A stretch of 64,000 bases of DNA from Thiofaba sp039822285 (lineage in GTDB: Bacteria > Pseudomonadota > Gammaproteobacteria > Halothiobacillales > Halothiobacillaceae): contig NZ_JBAJEY010000003.1 of NCBI RefSeq assembly GCF_039822285.1, forward strand, positions 124,001 through 188,000. The letters run 5' to 3'. Each line of letters starts with the position of its first letter. Positions within the stretch are counted from its first letter, which is position 1. Of the stretch, positions 1 to 10,066 are shown piece after piece. Position numbers and translations under genes: made by a program. Under the pieces are notes generated by a model, which saw only the letters and a list, made by a program, of their open reading frames with translations, made no database searches and was not told the origin of the DNA.

Positions 1-427
1 GGCGCAGCGGATTGATGGGGCGACCGGTCAGGGGCACCGGATCGCCGGGTGGCAAGGGGCCCTTGCCATCCAGGGGCTGGCCGGAGCCATCCAGCACGCG
101 GCCGAGCAGGCCTAGACCTACCCGCACCCCCATGCTGCGGCCGGTGGGGATGACGCGCGACTGAGGAGCTAGGCCCTGCGTGCCCTCGGTCGGCATCAGG
201 TAGAGACGGTCGCCGGCAAAGCCGACCACCTCGGCCATCAGCTCCTGCCCCCCGGGGCTTACGATCCTGCACTGTTCCCCCACCGGGGCATGGCAACCCT
301 CGGCCTCCAGGGTCAGGCCGACCATGCGCGTCAGCACTCCCTCGACCACGGGGCGGGGCGGCCCCGGGAGATGGGCGGCCCGTTCGCGCAAGCGTTCCGC
401 CAGGCGCATGGCAAGGTCATGCTTCAT
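1..427 (-). CDS. fliI: Flagellar export ATPase FliI (5' part only)
   Basis: This is the first ~142 residues of the ATPase that energises flagellar type III export at the cytoplasmic face of the basal body. The visible part is the N-terminal beta-barrel of the F1-ATPase-like family, with the typical stretch GLLGRVLDGSGQPLDG (about residues 107-122) followed by PLTGRPINPLR. The Walker A motif and catalytic core lie beyond the window edge. The start ATG (425-427) overlaps the fliH stop as ATGA, which implies translational coupling. Its place at the end of fliE-fliF-fliG-fliH agrees with the family order. Confidence 0.93.
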   Translation of the reverse strand, partial: MKHDLAMRLAERLRERAAHLPGPPRPVVEGVLTRMVGLTLEAEGCHAPVGEQCRIVSPGGQELMAEVVGFAGDRLYLMPTEGTQGLAPQSRVIPTGRSMGVRVGLGLLGRVLDGSGQPLDGKGPLPPGDPVPLTGRPINPLR

Positions 428-1158
428 GCCCCCACGTCTCCGCCACTGCCGTCATCCACGCCTTGCTGGAGGGGGCCTCGGGCCTCCTCGCCCAGCACGC
501 TGGCCACGAGTTGGGCGATGCGCCGGTCCAGCGTGGCATCCACCCGCGAGGTGGGCGTGACGACCACGCAGCCGCCGCGGGCGATGGCGCCATCCTCCTC
601 GATGCGCCAGAACGAGCCGGGGGAGTGGATGGTGGCACGGACCAGGGCGGCATCCTCCGGATGGAGATGGACGACGACCTCGCGCGCCGTCGCGGGCAGG
701 GTGCCAAGCGCCTCACGCACGACTGGGATGATCTCATCCGGCTGGGTCTTCAGCTCCCGCCGAACCAGCTGCTTGGCCAGCGCCAGCGCCAGTTCGATCA
801 GGGCGGTCTCGAGTTCGCCCTCCGTCGCCTCCAGCGGCTGGGTCAGGCTGTCCACCAGTTCCTGCCAACGGGCCGCCCGCGCCTCAATCTCCGCCTGCCC
901 GGCCGCCAACCCCTCCGCGTGGCCGGCGCGATAGCCTTCCTCCCAGGCCTCCCGCTGGATGGCCTCGATCTCCTCGGCCGTGGGCAGGGCGGGCGGCGGC
1001 GTCATCACCTCCTCGACCGTGACCCCCTCGGCCGGCGGGGCAGCTTGCTCGCCGGCCTCGGCCGGCGCGTCCATGGAGGGCGGCCGCCAGGGGGTCACCG
1101 ACCGGCCAGCCACATCCAGCAGACGCGGGGCCTTGCCCGTGGCCTGGGTCAGACTCAT
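424..1158 (-). CDS. fliH: Flagellar assembly protein FliH
   Basis: FliH (244 aa) is the peripheral-stalk-like partner and negative regulator of FliI; it tethers the ATPase to the C-ring protein FliN. The N-terminal ~50 residues are Pro/Ala-rich. They are followed by the glycine-spaced helix typical of FliH (AWEEGYRAGHAEGLAAGQ, GxxxG-like heptads near residues 70-90). The C-terminal half resembles the V/F-type stalk subunit E (ELALALAKQLVRREL). It lies 31 bp downstream of fliG and overlaps fliI by 4 bp. Confidence 0.93.
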   Translation of the reverse strand: MSLTQATGKAPRLLDVAGRSVTPWRPPSMDAPAEAGEQAAPPAEGVTVEEVMTPPPALPTAEEIEAIQREAWEEGYRAGHAEGLAAGQAEIEARAARWQELVDSLTQPLEATEGELETALIELALALAKQLVRRELKTQPDEIIPVVREALGTLPATAREVVVHLHPEDAALVRATIHSPGSFWRIEEDGAIARGGCVVVTPTSRVDATLDRRIAQLVASVLGEEARGPLQQGVDDGSGGDVGA

Positions 1159-1189
1159 GCCGCCACCGCCCTGGACTCAGACCACACCA

Positions 1190-2242
1190 TCACACCATCT
1201 CCTCGCCACCGCCGAGGTTGATCTTGCCTTCGTCGGCCATGCGGCGGGCGATCTGCAGGATCTCCTTCTGCGCTGCCTCGACCTCGGAGAGCTTCACCGG
1301 CCCCATGGCGTCGAGATCGTCGCGCATCATCTCCGCCGCACGCTTGGACATGTTCTTGAAGAACTTGTCGCGCAGGTCCTGATCGGAGGCCTTGAGGGCC
1401 AACAGCAGCTTGTCGGTCGGCAGCTCGCGCAACAGGGTCTGGATGCTGCGGTCGTCCACGTCGATGAGGTTGGCGAACACGAACATGAGGTCCTCGATCT
1501 GGGTGCCCACCTCCAAGTCGACACTCTTGATCTCCTCCATGATCCGGGTCTCGATGCTGCTCTCGATGTTGTTGAGGATGCTGGCCGCCACGCGCACGCC
1601 GCCCACCTTGGACGACTTGCCGCCCAGCTCGCCGGTGGCCTGCATCTCCATGATGTCATCGAGTTCGATCAAGGCCTGCGGAGGGATGGAATCGAGCGTG
1701 GCCACGCGCATGATGATGTCGCCGCGGGTGTTCTCCGGCAGCATGGACAGCACCTCGGCCGCCTGCTCGCCTTCCAGGTGGGAGAGCACGGTGGCGATGA
1801 TCTGCGGATGCTCGTAGCGGATGATCTCGGCGATCGAGCGCGCATCCATCCACTTCAGCGATTCCAGCGTCTTGCCGCCGGTGCCGCCCATCAGGATACG
1901 GTCCATCAGGCTCTCCGCACGATCCTCGCCCAGCGCCCCGATCAGCACCTTGCGGATGTAGTCCGAGGCACCGAGCGCAAGGCCCGTCTGCCCCTCCATG
2001 TCGGCGATGAACCGATCCACCACGGCCTCGATCTGCGGCCGGGTGATGTTGGGGATGACGGCCATGGCCTTGCCGATCTTCTGCACTTCGACCGGGTCCA
2101 GCTCGCGGAAGATGCTGGAGGCTGCCTGTTCGCCCAACACCATCAGCAGGATCGCCACCTTCTCGGCCCCCTTGAGCCCGACGAGGGGATCGGGGGCCGG
2201 GGCGCCCTCGCCCCCGGGACCGGTCGTGATGTTATCGCTCAT
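1190..2242 (-). CDS. fliG: Flagellar motor switch protein FliG
   Basis: FliG (350 aa from the ATG at 2242; an in-frame GTG lies two codons upstream) links the MS-ring to the C-ring and carries the torque-generating C-terminal domain. The middle domain shows the conserved EHPQ motif (RYEHPQIIATVLSHL). The C-terminal domain has the charged torque helix region (SVDLEVGTQIEDLMFVF, then LLRELPTDKLLLALK). The start lies inside the last codons of fliF, so the two genes are coupled. Confidence 0.96.
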   Translation of the reverse strand: MSDNITTGPGGEGAPAPDPLVGLKGAEKVAILLMVLGEQAASSIFRELDPVEVQKIGKAMAVIPNITRPQIEAVVDRFIADMEGQTGLALGASDYIRKVLIGALGEDRAESLMDRILMGGTGGKTLESLKWMDARSIAEIIRYEHPQIIATVLSHLEGEQAAEVLSMLPENTRGDIIMRVATLDSIPPQALIELDDIMEMQATGELGGKSSKVGGVRVAASILNNIESSIETRIMEEIKSVDLEVGTQIEDLMFVFANLIDVDDRSIQTLLRELPTDKLLLALKASDQDLRDKFFKNMSKRAAEMMRDDLDAMGPVKLSEVEAAQKEILQIARRMADEGKINLGGGEEMV

Positions 2243-4028
2243 CTTCACGCGTCCACTGTTTGATCACGGTTGCCACCAGGCGCGGGTCGCGCTCGACCAG
2301 CTTGCGCAGGTGCTCGATCTTCTGCATGTAACCCTCGGCGCCCGGAAGCATGGCCAGCAGGCCCTCCTCTTCCTCGGCCACCTCAGCCAGTGCCTTGGCA
2401 GCGGCCTCCTCGGCAGGCACCTCGCCGGTGACCATGCCCGGCAGGGCCAGCTGCTCTCCGGCGGGCGGCAAGGCGGCCATTTCGCCAAGCTCGGGCTCCT
2501 CGCGCTTCTTCTCGCCCAGTAGGGCGCGCAGCAGGGGACGCGCCACCACGAGGAAGACGATCAGCGCAGCCAGGCCAAGGAGCAGCTGCTTGGCGACATC
2601 CCACACCCAGGGCTGGGTGTAGAGCGGGGCCTCCGCCACCAACTCCTCGCCGGTGAACGACACATTGCTGACGGTCACGCGGTCACCGCGCTGCTCATCG
2701 AAGCCGACAGCCTCTTTCACCAGCTGGGTGAACTTCGCCAGTTCCTCGTCGGACAGGGGCTTGCGCTCAGTCGTGCCGTTCTCCCCCACGACCACACGAT
2801 CGTCCAGGACCACGGCCACGGTCAAGCGCTTGACCTCCCCCGGGGCCATCTTCGTGTGCTGGATGTCGCGGTCGAGCTCGAAATTGCGGGTCTGACTCTT
2901 GTTGCTCTGCGCCGGCATCTGCAGCATCTGCATGTACTGCTGCGGATTGAGCAGGGGCTGCGGGCCAATGCCGTTGCCCCCCGGCGGCGTGGTCGCACCA
3001 CCACCTGGCGGCTGGTTGGTCAGCGCCCCGGGCACGCCACCGAGGGCATTGCCACTGCCCACCGTGTTCATCTGATCGCTCAGCTGCTCGCTGCGCACCT
3101 TGCCCTCACCCGGGCCGTAGCGTTCGCTGGTACCCTCGCGCTCGGAAAAGTCGAGCTCGGCATTGACCTGCGCCCGCACGCGCCCGGCACCGAGCAGCGG
3201 CTGCAGCAGCTGCTCGACCCGGGCCACATAGCTCTGCTCCATGCGGCGGCGGTACTCGAACTGCCGGCCGTTGAGCGCCACACCGCTGCTGGCGATGTCC
3301 TCGCTCAACAGGCGGCCGGTCTGGTCCACCACGGTCACATCCTCGGCCTTCATGTTCGGCACGCTGGCCGCCACCAGATTGACGATGGACTGGACCTGCG
3401 CCGGCTCCAGCGTGCGCCCGGGATAGAGTTTGACCACCACCGAGGCGGTCGCAGGCATGCGGTCGCGCACGAACACTGACTGTTTCGGCATGGCCAGGTG
3501 CACGCGGGCCGTCTGTACCGGATTGAGGGAAGCGATGGTCGCCGCCAGCTCATTCTCCAGTGCGTTCTGGTAGCGCGCGGTCTCCATGAACTGGCTGACC
3601 CCAAGGCTCTGCTCCTTGTGCAGGGCGTCGAACCCGATCGGTGCCCCGCCTGGCAGCCCTTGGCCGGCCAATTGCAGCCGGATCTCGTGCAGGCGCTCGG
3701 CGGGCACCATGATCTGGCCGGTTGTCCGGTCGATCTCGAACGGAATCCCCGTGGTACGCAGCGCATCAGCCACTTGGGCGGCGTCCTGCGGGGCCATGCT
3801 GCCGTACAGCGGCTGCATGCCGCCGTCCTTACCCGACCACAGGAAAAAGCCCAGCCCGAAACTGATCAGGGCCGCAAGACCGATCAGCGCCCCCAGCTGG
3901 CGGAAGCTCTTCGACTGCGTGACGGCCTCGACCTGCTCAAGCCAGGCCGGACGAGCTCCTCCCTTCACCTCTGCGGGAGCGGTTTCCGCCAGCATGGAAT
4001 GATTCGCTGTTTGTGCCTGTTCGGCCAT
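2232..4028 (-). CDS. fliF: Flagellar MS-ring protein FliF
   Basis: FliF (598 aa) builds the inner-membrane MS-ring on which the export gate and C-ring assemble. One membrane segment lies near residues 45-65 and a second near 480-502. Between them are the periplasmic ring-building motifs (for example MVPAERLHEIRLQLAGQGLP) and a Pro/Gly-rich disordered loop with PPGGGATTPPGGNG. The cytoplasmic tail (about 93 residues, ending IEHLRKLVERDPRLVA then IKQWTREDER) is the FliG-binding segment. A GGAG ribosome site lies 9-12 nt before the start. Confidence 0.96.
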   Translation of the reverse strand: MAEQAQTANHSMLAETAPAEVKGGARPAWLEQVEAVTQSKSFRQLGALIGLAALISFGLGFFLWSGKDGGMQPLYGSMAPQDAAQVADALRTTGIPFEIDRTTGQIMVPAERLHEIRLQLAGQGLPGGAPIGFDALHKEQSLGVSQFMETARYQNALENELAATIASLNPVQTARVHLAMPKQSVFVRDRMPATASVVVKLYPGRTLEPAQVQSIVNLVAASVPNMKAEDVTVVDQTGRLLSEDIASSGVALNGRQFEYRRRMEQSYVARVEQLLQPLLGAGRVRAQVNAELDFSEREGTSERYGPGEGKVRSEQLSDQMNTVGSGNALGGVPGALTNQPPGGGATTPPGGNGIGPQPLLNPQQYMQMLQMPAQSNKSQTRNFELDRDIQHTKMAPGEVKRLTVAVVLDDRVVVGENGTTERKPLSDEELAKFTQLVKEAVGFDEQRGDRVTVSNVSFTGEELVAEAPLYTQPWVWDVAKQLLLGLAALIVFLVVARPLLRALLGEKKREEPELGEMAALPPAGEQLALPGMVTGEVPAEEAAAKALAEVAEEEEGLLAMLPGAEGYMQKIEHLRKLVERDPRLVATVIKQWTREDER

Positions 4029-4053
4029 GGTCAGTGCTCCGCTTCAACCTGCC

Positions 4054-4380
4054 TCAGACCGGCATGTTCATGATGTCCTGATAGGCCGTGACCAGCTTGT
4101 TGCGGACCTGGGTCACGGCCGTGAAGGCCAGACTGGCCTTTTGATCGGCGATCATGACCTGCGTCAAATCCACATCGCGATCGCCTATCTCAAAACGATC
4201 CGCAAGATCGTCCGCCTTCTCATCGAGGGCATTCACGCCATCGATTGCCGCACGCAGCAGCGCGGAAAAGTCCCCCTGCGCGCGCGCCACCGGGGCGTGT
4301 TCAGCCCCGGGGCCCGCCGTGACCTGCGATTGCAGGGTACGCATTTGATGCAGCACATGATCAATGCGCGTATCCATCAT
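4054..4380 (-). CDS. fliE: Flagellar hook-basal body protein FliE, second copy
   Basis: A 108 aa FliE, the MS-ring/rod adaptor. It is the downstream member of a tandem pair. Its last ~39 residues (from DVDLTQVMIADQKASL to the end TAYQDIMNMPV) differ from the upstream copy at only one residue, while the N-terminal two thirds have diverged. It has a full-length family profile, an intact start with a GGAGG site, and no frameshift, so both copies look functional. It sits 84 bp after the first copy and 25 bp before fliF. Confidence 0.9.
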   Translation of the reverse strand: MMDTRIDHVLHQMRTLQSQVTAGPGAEHAPVARAQGDFSALLRAAIDGVNALDEKADDLADRFEIGDRDVDLTQVMIADQKASLAFTAVTQVRNKLVTAYQDIMNMPV

Positions 4381-4464
4381 GAGGGTGCCCTCCCAAAGGA
4401 TGCTTCAGGGGGCCAGACTCCCCCAGCAAACTGTGTTCACTCAACATTCGCACCCATCCTCCCA

Positions 4465-4797
4465 TCACACAGGCATATTCATGATGTCCTGATAAGCCGT
4501 GACCAACTTGTTGCGCACCTGGGTCACGGCGGTGAAGCCCAGGCTGGCCTTCTGATCAGCGATCATGACCTGCGTCAAATCCACGTCGCGGTCACCGGCT
4601 TCGAAACGGGCCTTCAGCTGACTGGAGGCGGCCTGCATGCCATTCACGCCGTCAACCGCCCGTCGCAGGAGGGAGCCGAAGTCATCCCCTCCGGCGACAC
4701 GCGCAGCCTCGGCACTTCCCAGCTGCAGGTTGTTCGCGGCCTGCGCGCGCATGGCGCGCATCTGGCTTAAAACCTGGTCGATGTTCATGTCGCTCAT
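4465..4797 (-). CDS. fliE: Flagellar hook-basal body protein FliE, first copy
   Basis: A 110 aa FliE starting at MSDMNIDQVLSQMRAM (start chosen because GGAG lies 7 nt upstream; an in-frame ATG five codons earlier lacks a site). FliE forms the junction between the MS-ring and the proximal rod and is the first substrate of the export gate. It is the first gene of the fliE-fliE-fliF-fliG-fliH-fliI transcription unit, directly downstream of a sigma-54-like promoter (4833-4847). Confidence 0.92.
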   Translation of the reverse strand: MSDMNIDQVLSQMRAMRAQAANNLQLGSAEAARVAGGDDFGSLLRRAVDGVNGMQAASSQLKARFEAGDRDVDLTQVMIADQKASLGFTAVTQVRNKLVTAYQDIMNMPV

Positions 4798-4832
4798 GGG
4801 ACACTCCGGCATGCTTGTTCAGACAACTTCAA

Positions 4833-4847
4833 GCATGAAACGGGCCA
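4833..4847 (-). promoter_or_regulatory. Sigma-54-type promoter of the fliE operon
   Basis: On the minus strand the sequence reads TGGCCC-GTTTC-ATGC, matching TGGCAC-N5-TTGC at 8 of 10 fixed positions, with the essential GG (-24) and GC (-12) correctly 12 nt apart. The predicted transcription start is near 4822, about 25 nt before the first fliE codon. A FleQ-type activator gene is close by, which fits. The call is a pattern match only. Confidence 0.5.
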
Positions 4848-4884
4848 AGTTCATCGGTCCCGATGAGCGCTGCGAGCCATGCCC

Positions 4885-4914
4885 AAAAACAAAGAAGGCG
4901 GCCGAAGCCGCCTT
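4885..4914 (-). terminator. Intrinsic terminator after the chemoreceptor gene
   Basis: An 8 bp perfect stem AAGGCGGC/GCCGCCTT with a TTCG tetraloop (4895-4914) is followed on the minus strand by CTTTGTTTTT. It lies 18 bp after the receptor stop codon, so it separates that gene from the fliE operon. Confidence 0.88.
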
Positions 4915-4932
4915 GGGAGAGATCGCCCCGCG

Positions 4933-6591
4933 TCAGACGCGGAACTGCCGAACCAGGCCTTGCAACGACTCGGCCAGGCGTGCGAGCTCCTCACTGCCAC
5001 GCACGGTGCTCTGCACCTCTTGGGTCGCACCGTGGGCCAGGCCGGAGATGTTGGTCACGCTGCGCGAGATTTCCTCCGCCACCTCGCTCTGCTGCTCCGT
5101 GGCATGGGCGATCTGGGTGGTCATGTCATTGATGCGCTCGATGGCCTCGGTGATGGCGACCAGCGCCTCGCCGGCCTGCTGGGCCTGCTCCACGCTCTCC
5201 CGCGCCCGTGCCTGCCCGGCCTGCATGACCTCCGCGGCCTCGCCGGTACGCAGCTGCAGGGACTCGATCATCTGCTGGATCTCCTGGGTGGAGGCCTGGG
5301 TCTTGCTGGCGAGGTTGCGCACCTCGTCCGCCACCACCGCGAACCCTCGACCCTGCTCGCCGGCGCGGGCGGCCTCGATCGCGGCATTCAGGGCCAGCAG
5401 GTTGGTCTGCTCGGCGATACCGCGGATCACGTCCACCACCATACCGATGCGGTTGCCATCCTGCTCGAGCTGGCGGATCACCTGCGCGGCCTGCTCGATT
5501 TCGCCGGCCAGGGTCTGGATCGACTCCGCGCTCTGGCTCACCACCTGGCGGCCATTCATCGCCTGGGTCTCGGCCGTGCTGGTGTTCTGTGCGGCATGCT
5601 GCGCGTTCTGCGCCACTTCCTGGATCGAGGCGGCCATCTCGTGCATGGCAGCGGCCACCTGGCTGATCTCCGCCTCCTGCTGGTTGGTGGAACGTAGCAC
5701 CTGCTCGGCTGTGCGCTCGACCTCCTGAGAGGACTGGCGCAGGGCGTTGGCGGAACTGGATACGCGCACCATGCTTTCCTGGAACTTGCCCAGCATTGCG
5801 TTCAGCGAGTGGGCCACCGTGCCCAGCTCGTCCGCATGGTCATACTTCACCCGGCGGCGCAGATCGCCATCCTGCTCGATTTCGCGAATGGTACCGCGCA
5901 GCAGGTTCACAGGGTGCCTGATGCCCTGGGCGATGAGGAAGAACAAGAGCTGGCCGATCACGGTCACAAGGCCGGTGGCGACGATCTGCACCGTGCGCAG
6001 GAAGGACTTGCTCGCCTCCGCATCGGCGTAGACCTTGTCCAGGTAGCTGGAGACATCGCGCTCAAGACGCCCCATGCTCTCGGCCGACTTGGCATAGAGC
6101 GACTTGGTCACATGGCCATACTCAAGCCAGCTCCTGCGCAGCAGTTCCTCGCTCCGATCCGACGCGCCCAGCTGGGTCACGATGCGATTCCCTTCCGCCA
6201 TGAACGCCAGGGTGTCGATGCGGGCCTGCGCAAGCGAGGACTCGAGCTTGGCATACTCCGCGCCCCCTTGGCCCTTGATCTTGCCCAACAGATTCTGGAG
6301 CTCGTCGAAGGCCGCTATGGCCGTGCGTTCCCGAGCCTCCATGAGGGCGAAAGTCTGGGCGTAGTCGTCGCCGAGGAAGATGTGTTTGACCAGGCGGCCG
6401 TAGTCATTGCGGTCACGATCGACCAACAGGGCATAGCGCTCGATCGGTTCGCCGAGCTTGCTGTAAGCCTCGAAATGCGAGGCGAACTTCCCCACGTAGA
6501 TCCAGATGGTCGCGGCAATCGCCAAATTGCCGACGATCACGATCATCGCGAGCAGGTTCAGGCGGCCCCGAATCGTCAGATTGTTGAGCAT
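4933..6591 (-). CDS. Methyl-accepting chemotaxis protein
   Basis: A 552 aa transmembrane chemoreceptor. Order: membrane segment (about residues 8-30), a ~165-residue periplasmic helical-bundle ligand domain, second membrane segment (about 195-220), HAMP domain (RHPVNLLRGTIREIEQDGDL onward), then the long cytoplasmic coiled coil with the signalling tip containing IRGIAEQTNLLALNAAIEAA and AGEQGRGFAVVADEVRNLA. There is no C-terminal CheR-tethering pentapeptide. The start MLNNLTIRGRLN is preferred over an in-frame ATG 24 nt upstream because the upstream one would sit almost on the predicted transcription start. The ligand is unknown. Confidence 0.93.
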   Translation of the reverse strand: MLNNLTIRGRLNLLAMIVIVGNLAIAATIWIYVGKFASHFEAYSKLGEPIERYALLVDRDRNDYGRLVKHIFLGDDYAQTFALMEARERTAIAAFDELQNLLGKIKGQGGAEYAKLESSLAQARIDTLAFMAEGNRIVTQLGASDRSEELLRRSWLEYGHVTKSLYAKSAESMGRLERDVSSYLDKVYADAEASKSFLRTVQIVATGLVTVIGQLLFFLIAQGIRHPVNLLRGTIREIEQDGDLRRRVKYDHADELGTVAHSLNAMLGKFQESMVRVSSSANALRQSSQEVERTAEQVLRSTNQQEAEISQVAAAMHEMAASIQEVAQNAQHAAQNTSTAETQAMNGRQVVSQSAESIQTLAGEIEQAAQVIRQLEQDGNRIGMVVDVIRGIAEQTNLLALNAAIEAARAGEQGRGFAVVADEVRNLASKTQASTQEIQQMIESLQLRTGEAAEVMQAGQARARESVEQAQQAGEALVAITEAIERINDMTTQIAHATEQQSEVAEEISRSVTNISGLAHGATQEVQSTVRGSEELARLAESLQGLVRQFRV

Positions 6592-6629
6592 GGTGTGATG
6601 TCCCCATTGTTTCATCGTGAGGGGCTCAA

Positions 6630-6644
6630 GCAGGAAGCGTGCCG
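6630..6644 (-). promoter_or_regulatory. Sigma-54-type promoter of the chemoreceptor gene
   Basis: On the minus strand the sequence reads CGGCAC-GCTTC-CTGC, then TT, matching 8 of 10 positions of TGGCAC-N5-TTGC with the GG/GC pair correctly spaced. The predicted start near 6618 gives a ~27 nt leader to the ATG at 6591. Confidence 0.5.
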
Positions 6645-6652
6645 TTTTTTTC

Positions 6653-8110
<1,458 letters not shown>

Positions 8111-8163
8111 GCCCCATCCTCCCGCTGTGCTATGTTCCCATGGGCTATTCTTGGCAGGGGCCG

Positions 8164-8192
8164 AGTTAACCACCCACCCTCGAGGATGTCAA
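8164..8192 (-). promoter_or_regulatory. Possible sigma-70 promoter of fleQ
   Basis: On the minus strand a perfect -35 TTGACA is followed after 17 nt by TTAACT, a weak -10. It lies between the divergent fleQ and fliK starts. fleQ is normally transcribed by a housekeeping sigma factor, but the -10 is poor, so this is only a candidate. Confidence 0.3.
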
Positions 8193-8196
8193 AACC

Positions 8197-9561
8197 TTGT
8201 CACCCATCATGCCTGACCTGCTCGGCGTCGGCACCGCACAGCCACGCCTCAACCTGACGGGCGCCTCGACCCCCACGCAGGCCCAGCCCCTGGCCAATGC
8301 ATGGAAGGTGGGGGAGATCCTGCAGGCGCACGTCCTCGGGGCCACGGGGGCTGGCATGACCCGGCTGGACATCAACGGTCTGGAGGTCAGCACCAAGGCC
8401 CCCTTGCCACTGGCCGAAGGCGACCGGCTGGAGTTGCAGGTCACCCAGCCGGGGCCACCGCCGCAGCTGCGCATCCTCCAGCACCAGCCAGCCCAGACGA
8501 ACGCCTTGGAGCAGGCCCTCCGCCAGGCCCTGCCCCGCGGCGCCGGCAGCGAGGTCCTGCCCCGCCTGATGAACCTGCTCCAAGAGGCCGGAGAATCCAC
8601 GGAATGGTCCCCAAGCCAGCGCCAGGCCATCCAACAACTGCGGGAAGCCCTGCCCACCCTCACCCGCCTGACCGACCCGGTTCGCCTGGAGCAGCAGGTC
8701 CGTGCCTCCGGACTGTTCCTCGAGCACGACCTCGCGCAGGGCGCGCCCCAGCCGGGCGACCTCAAGGCCGCCCTGCTGCGCGTCCTCGCCAGCCTGCCTC
8801 AGCCTTCATCCCCTCCAGCGGCACCCGCCACCCCACCCTCGGCCCAGCCTGCTGCCACCCAAGGGACGCCACAGACCGTGGTGATGGAGGGTGCCCCAGA
8901 GCCTGCCCCCACCCCAGCACCGCCGGGACCGGTCGCCGGACGCCCCGCCGCTGCCGAGCGGGGGCATACGGAACCGGCTGCCGCTCCGGCACGGGGGGAG
9001 GCACCGCTCGCCGCGCGCGACGCACCGGCAAGGGTCAGCCCTGAGCCACCTACCGCTCCCGCCCCCCAGGGCAGTGCCACCAGCCCGCTGGCCGACACCC
9101 TGCGCGGCGCCATCGAGGGTGCTTTGGCGCGAGTCCACCTGAACCAGATCAGCAGCCTGCAAACCCAGGGAACGGAGCAGGCCCAGTGGGTGATGGAGTT
9201 TCCCTTACCCAAAGGGCACGGTGAGACGCCGCTGAAGCTACGCCTCGAGCGGGAGGGACAGCGGGCGGGGGGCGGTAGCAGGGACAGCGGCTGGCGGCTG
9301 GATCTGGATTTCAGCCTCGAGCCGCTCGGCCCCTTGCGGGCGAGCGTGGTTCTGCGCGGGGAGCAACTCAACGTGCGCCTCTGGGCCGAACGGCCGGCCA
9401 CCCTCGCCCGCCTGCAAAACCACCTGGACCTGCTGGATGCCGGACTCAGGCGCACCGGCCTGGAGGTTGCGCATCTGGCCTGTTATCCGGGACAGCCGGT
9501 CATCACCGGAGCCGCTGACGAGCCCCGCCCTGCCGGGGGGTTGCTGGATATCAGCGCATGA
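8197..9561 (+). CDS. fliK: Flagellar hook-length control protein FliK
   Basis: FliK (454 aa from TTG at 8197; 450 aa from ATG at 8209) is the secreted molecular ruler that stops hook growth and switches export to late substrates. The middle (residues ~180-300) is a Pro/Ala-rich low-complexity ruler. The C-terminal ~120 residues form the conserved hook-length domain (GWRLDLDFSLEPLGPLRASV, LWAERPATLARLQNHLDLL). The TTG has GAGGA about 10 nt upstream, a better spacing than for the ATG. It is transcribed away from fleQ. Confidence 0.88.
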   Translation: MSPIMPDLLGVGTAQPRLNLTGASTPTQAQPLANAWKVGEILQAHVLGATGAGMTRLDINGLEVSTKAPLPLAEGDRLELQVTQPGPPPQLRILQHQPAQTNALEQALRQALPRGAGSEVLPRLMNLLQEAGESTEWSPSQRQAIQQLREALPTLTRLTDPVRLEQQVRASGLFLEHDLAQGAPQPGDLKAALLRVLASLPQPSSPPAAPATPPSAQPAATQGTPQTVVMEGAPEPAPTPAPPGPVAGRPAAAERGHTEPAAAPARGEAPLAARDAPARVSPEPPTAPAPQGSATSPLADTLRGAIEGALARVHLNQISSLQTQGTEQAQWVMEFPLPKGHGETPLKLRLEREGQRAGGGSRDSGWRLDLDFSLEPLGPLRASVVLRGEQLNVRLWAERPATLARLQNHLDLLDAGLRRTGLEVAHLACYPGQPVITGAADEPRPAGGLLDISA

Positions 9562-9857
9562 ACGACAAGTCCCCATCCCCACCCCTGGCCGTTGCCCTGC
9601 ATTACGATGGCGGCGGAGCGCCACGCCTGGTGGCCAAGGGGGGTGGAGAGGTCGCTGAGCGCATCCTGGAGGTCGCGCGCGAGCATGGCGTGCCGCTGCA
9701 CGAGGACCCGGCCCTGGCCCGTGCCCTGGCCCGTCTCGAACTCGGCGAGGAAATTCCGCGCGCGCTTTACCAGGCGGTCGCGGAGGTGCTGGCCTTCGCG
9801 CTCCGCCTCTCGGGAAAGGATCAGGAGCTCATGGACAGGGTAAGGGGGAAGGAATGA
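9558..9857 (+). CDS. FlhB C-terminal-like export switch protein (FhlB)
   Basis: A 99 aa soluble protein equivalent to the cytoplasmic C-terminal domain of FlhB/EscU without the membrane part. It shows the post-cleavage-site pattern VALHYDGGGAPRLVAKGGG and AREHGVPLHEDPALARALARL, the region that recognises export substrates. It lacks the NPTH cleavage motif. It overlaps fliK by ATGA, which suggests a joint role in hook-length/substrate-switch control, as for homologues paired with fliK in other proteobacteria. Confidence 0.88.
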   Translation: MNDKSPSPPLAVALHYDGGGAPRLVAKGGGEVAERILEVAREHGVPLHEDPALARALARLELGEEIPRALYQAVAEVLAFALRLSGKDQELMDRVRGKE

Positions 9858-9897
9858 CCCCGGACGCTGGCCGGTCAGCAAAACCAAGGGCCTTTCT

Positions 9898-10066
9898 TTA
9901 ACAGGATGTTGAAAAAGGGCATCGTGCCCTTTTTCAACTCGCCCCGTCGCGGCACATGTCCGCGACGGGCTCTGAAGATCAATCATTTATTGTGATTGAT
10001 CTTCGTGCAAGCCATCCATGGCTTGCCTTAACAGGCTGTTGAAAGCGTTTTTCAACGGCCTGTTAA
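9898..10066 (+). repeat. Multi-hairpin mobile-like element, copy A
   Basis: A 161 bp element flanked by TTAA on both sides. It has inverted ends CAGGATGTTGAAAAA / (reverse complement) CAGGCCGTTGAAAAA and is almost wholly made of hairpins: 9908-9938 (13 bp stem), 9943-9969 (10 bp), 9974-10004 (12 bp), 10007-10026 (7-9 bp) and 10028-10066 (imperfect outer and inner stems). A second copy lies at 11061-11230. It has no coding capacity. The TTAA at its right end supplies the stop codon of the DUF2802 gene. It fills the convergent gap between fhlB and that gene. Confidence 0.85.

Noticed and set aside
8152..8168. A sigma-54-like site TGGCAG-GGGCC-GAGT upstream of fliK
   Set aside because: The -12 GC is missing (GT) and only 6 of 10 positions match.
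9898..10066. Series of hairpins considered as a CRISPR array or tandem repeat
   Set aside because: The stems differ in sequence from one another and there is no repeat-spacer period.
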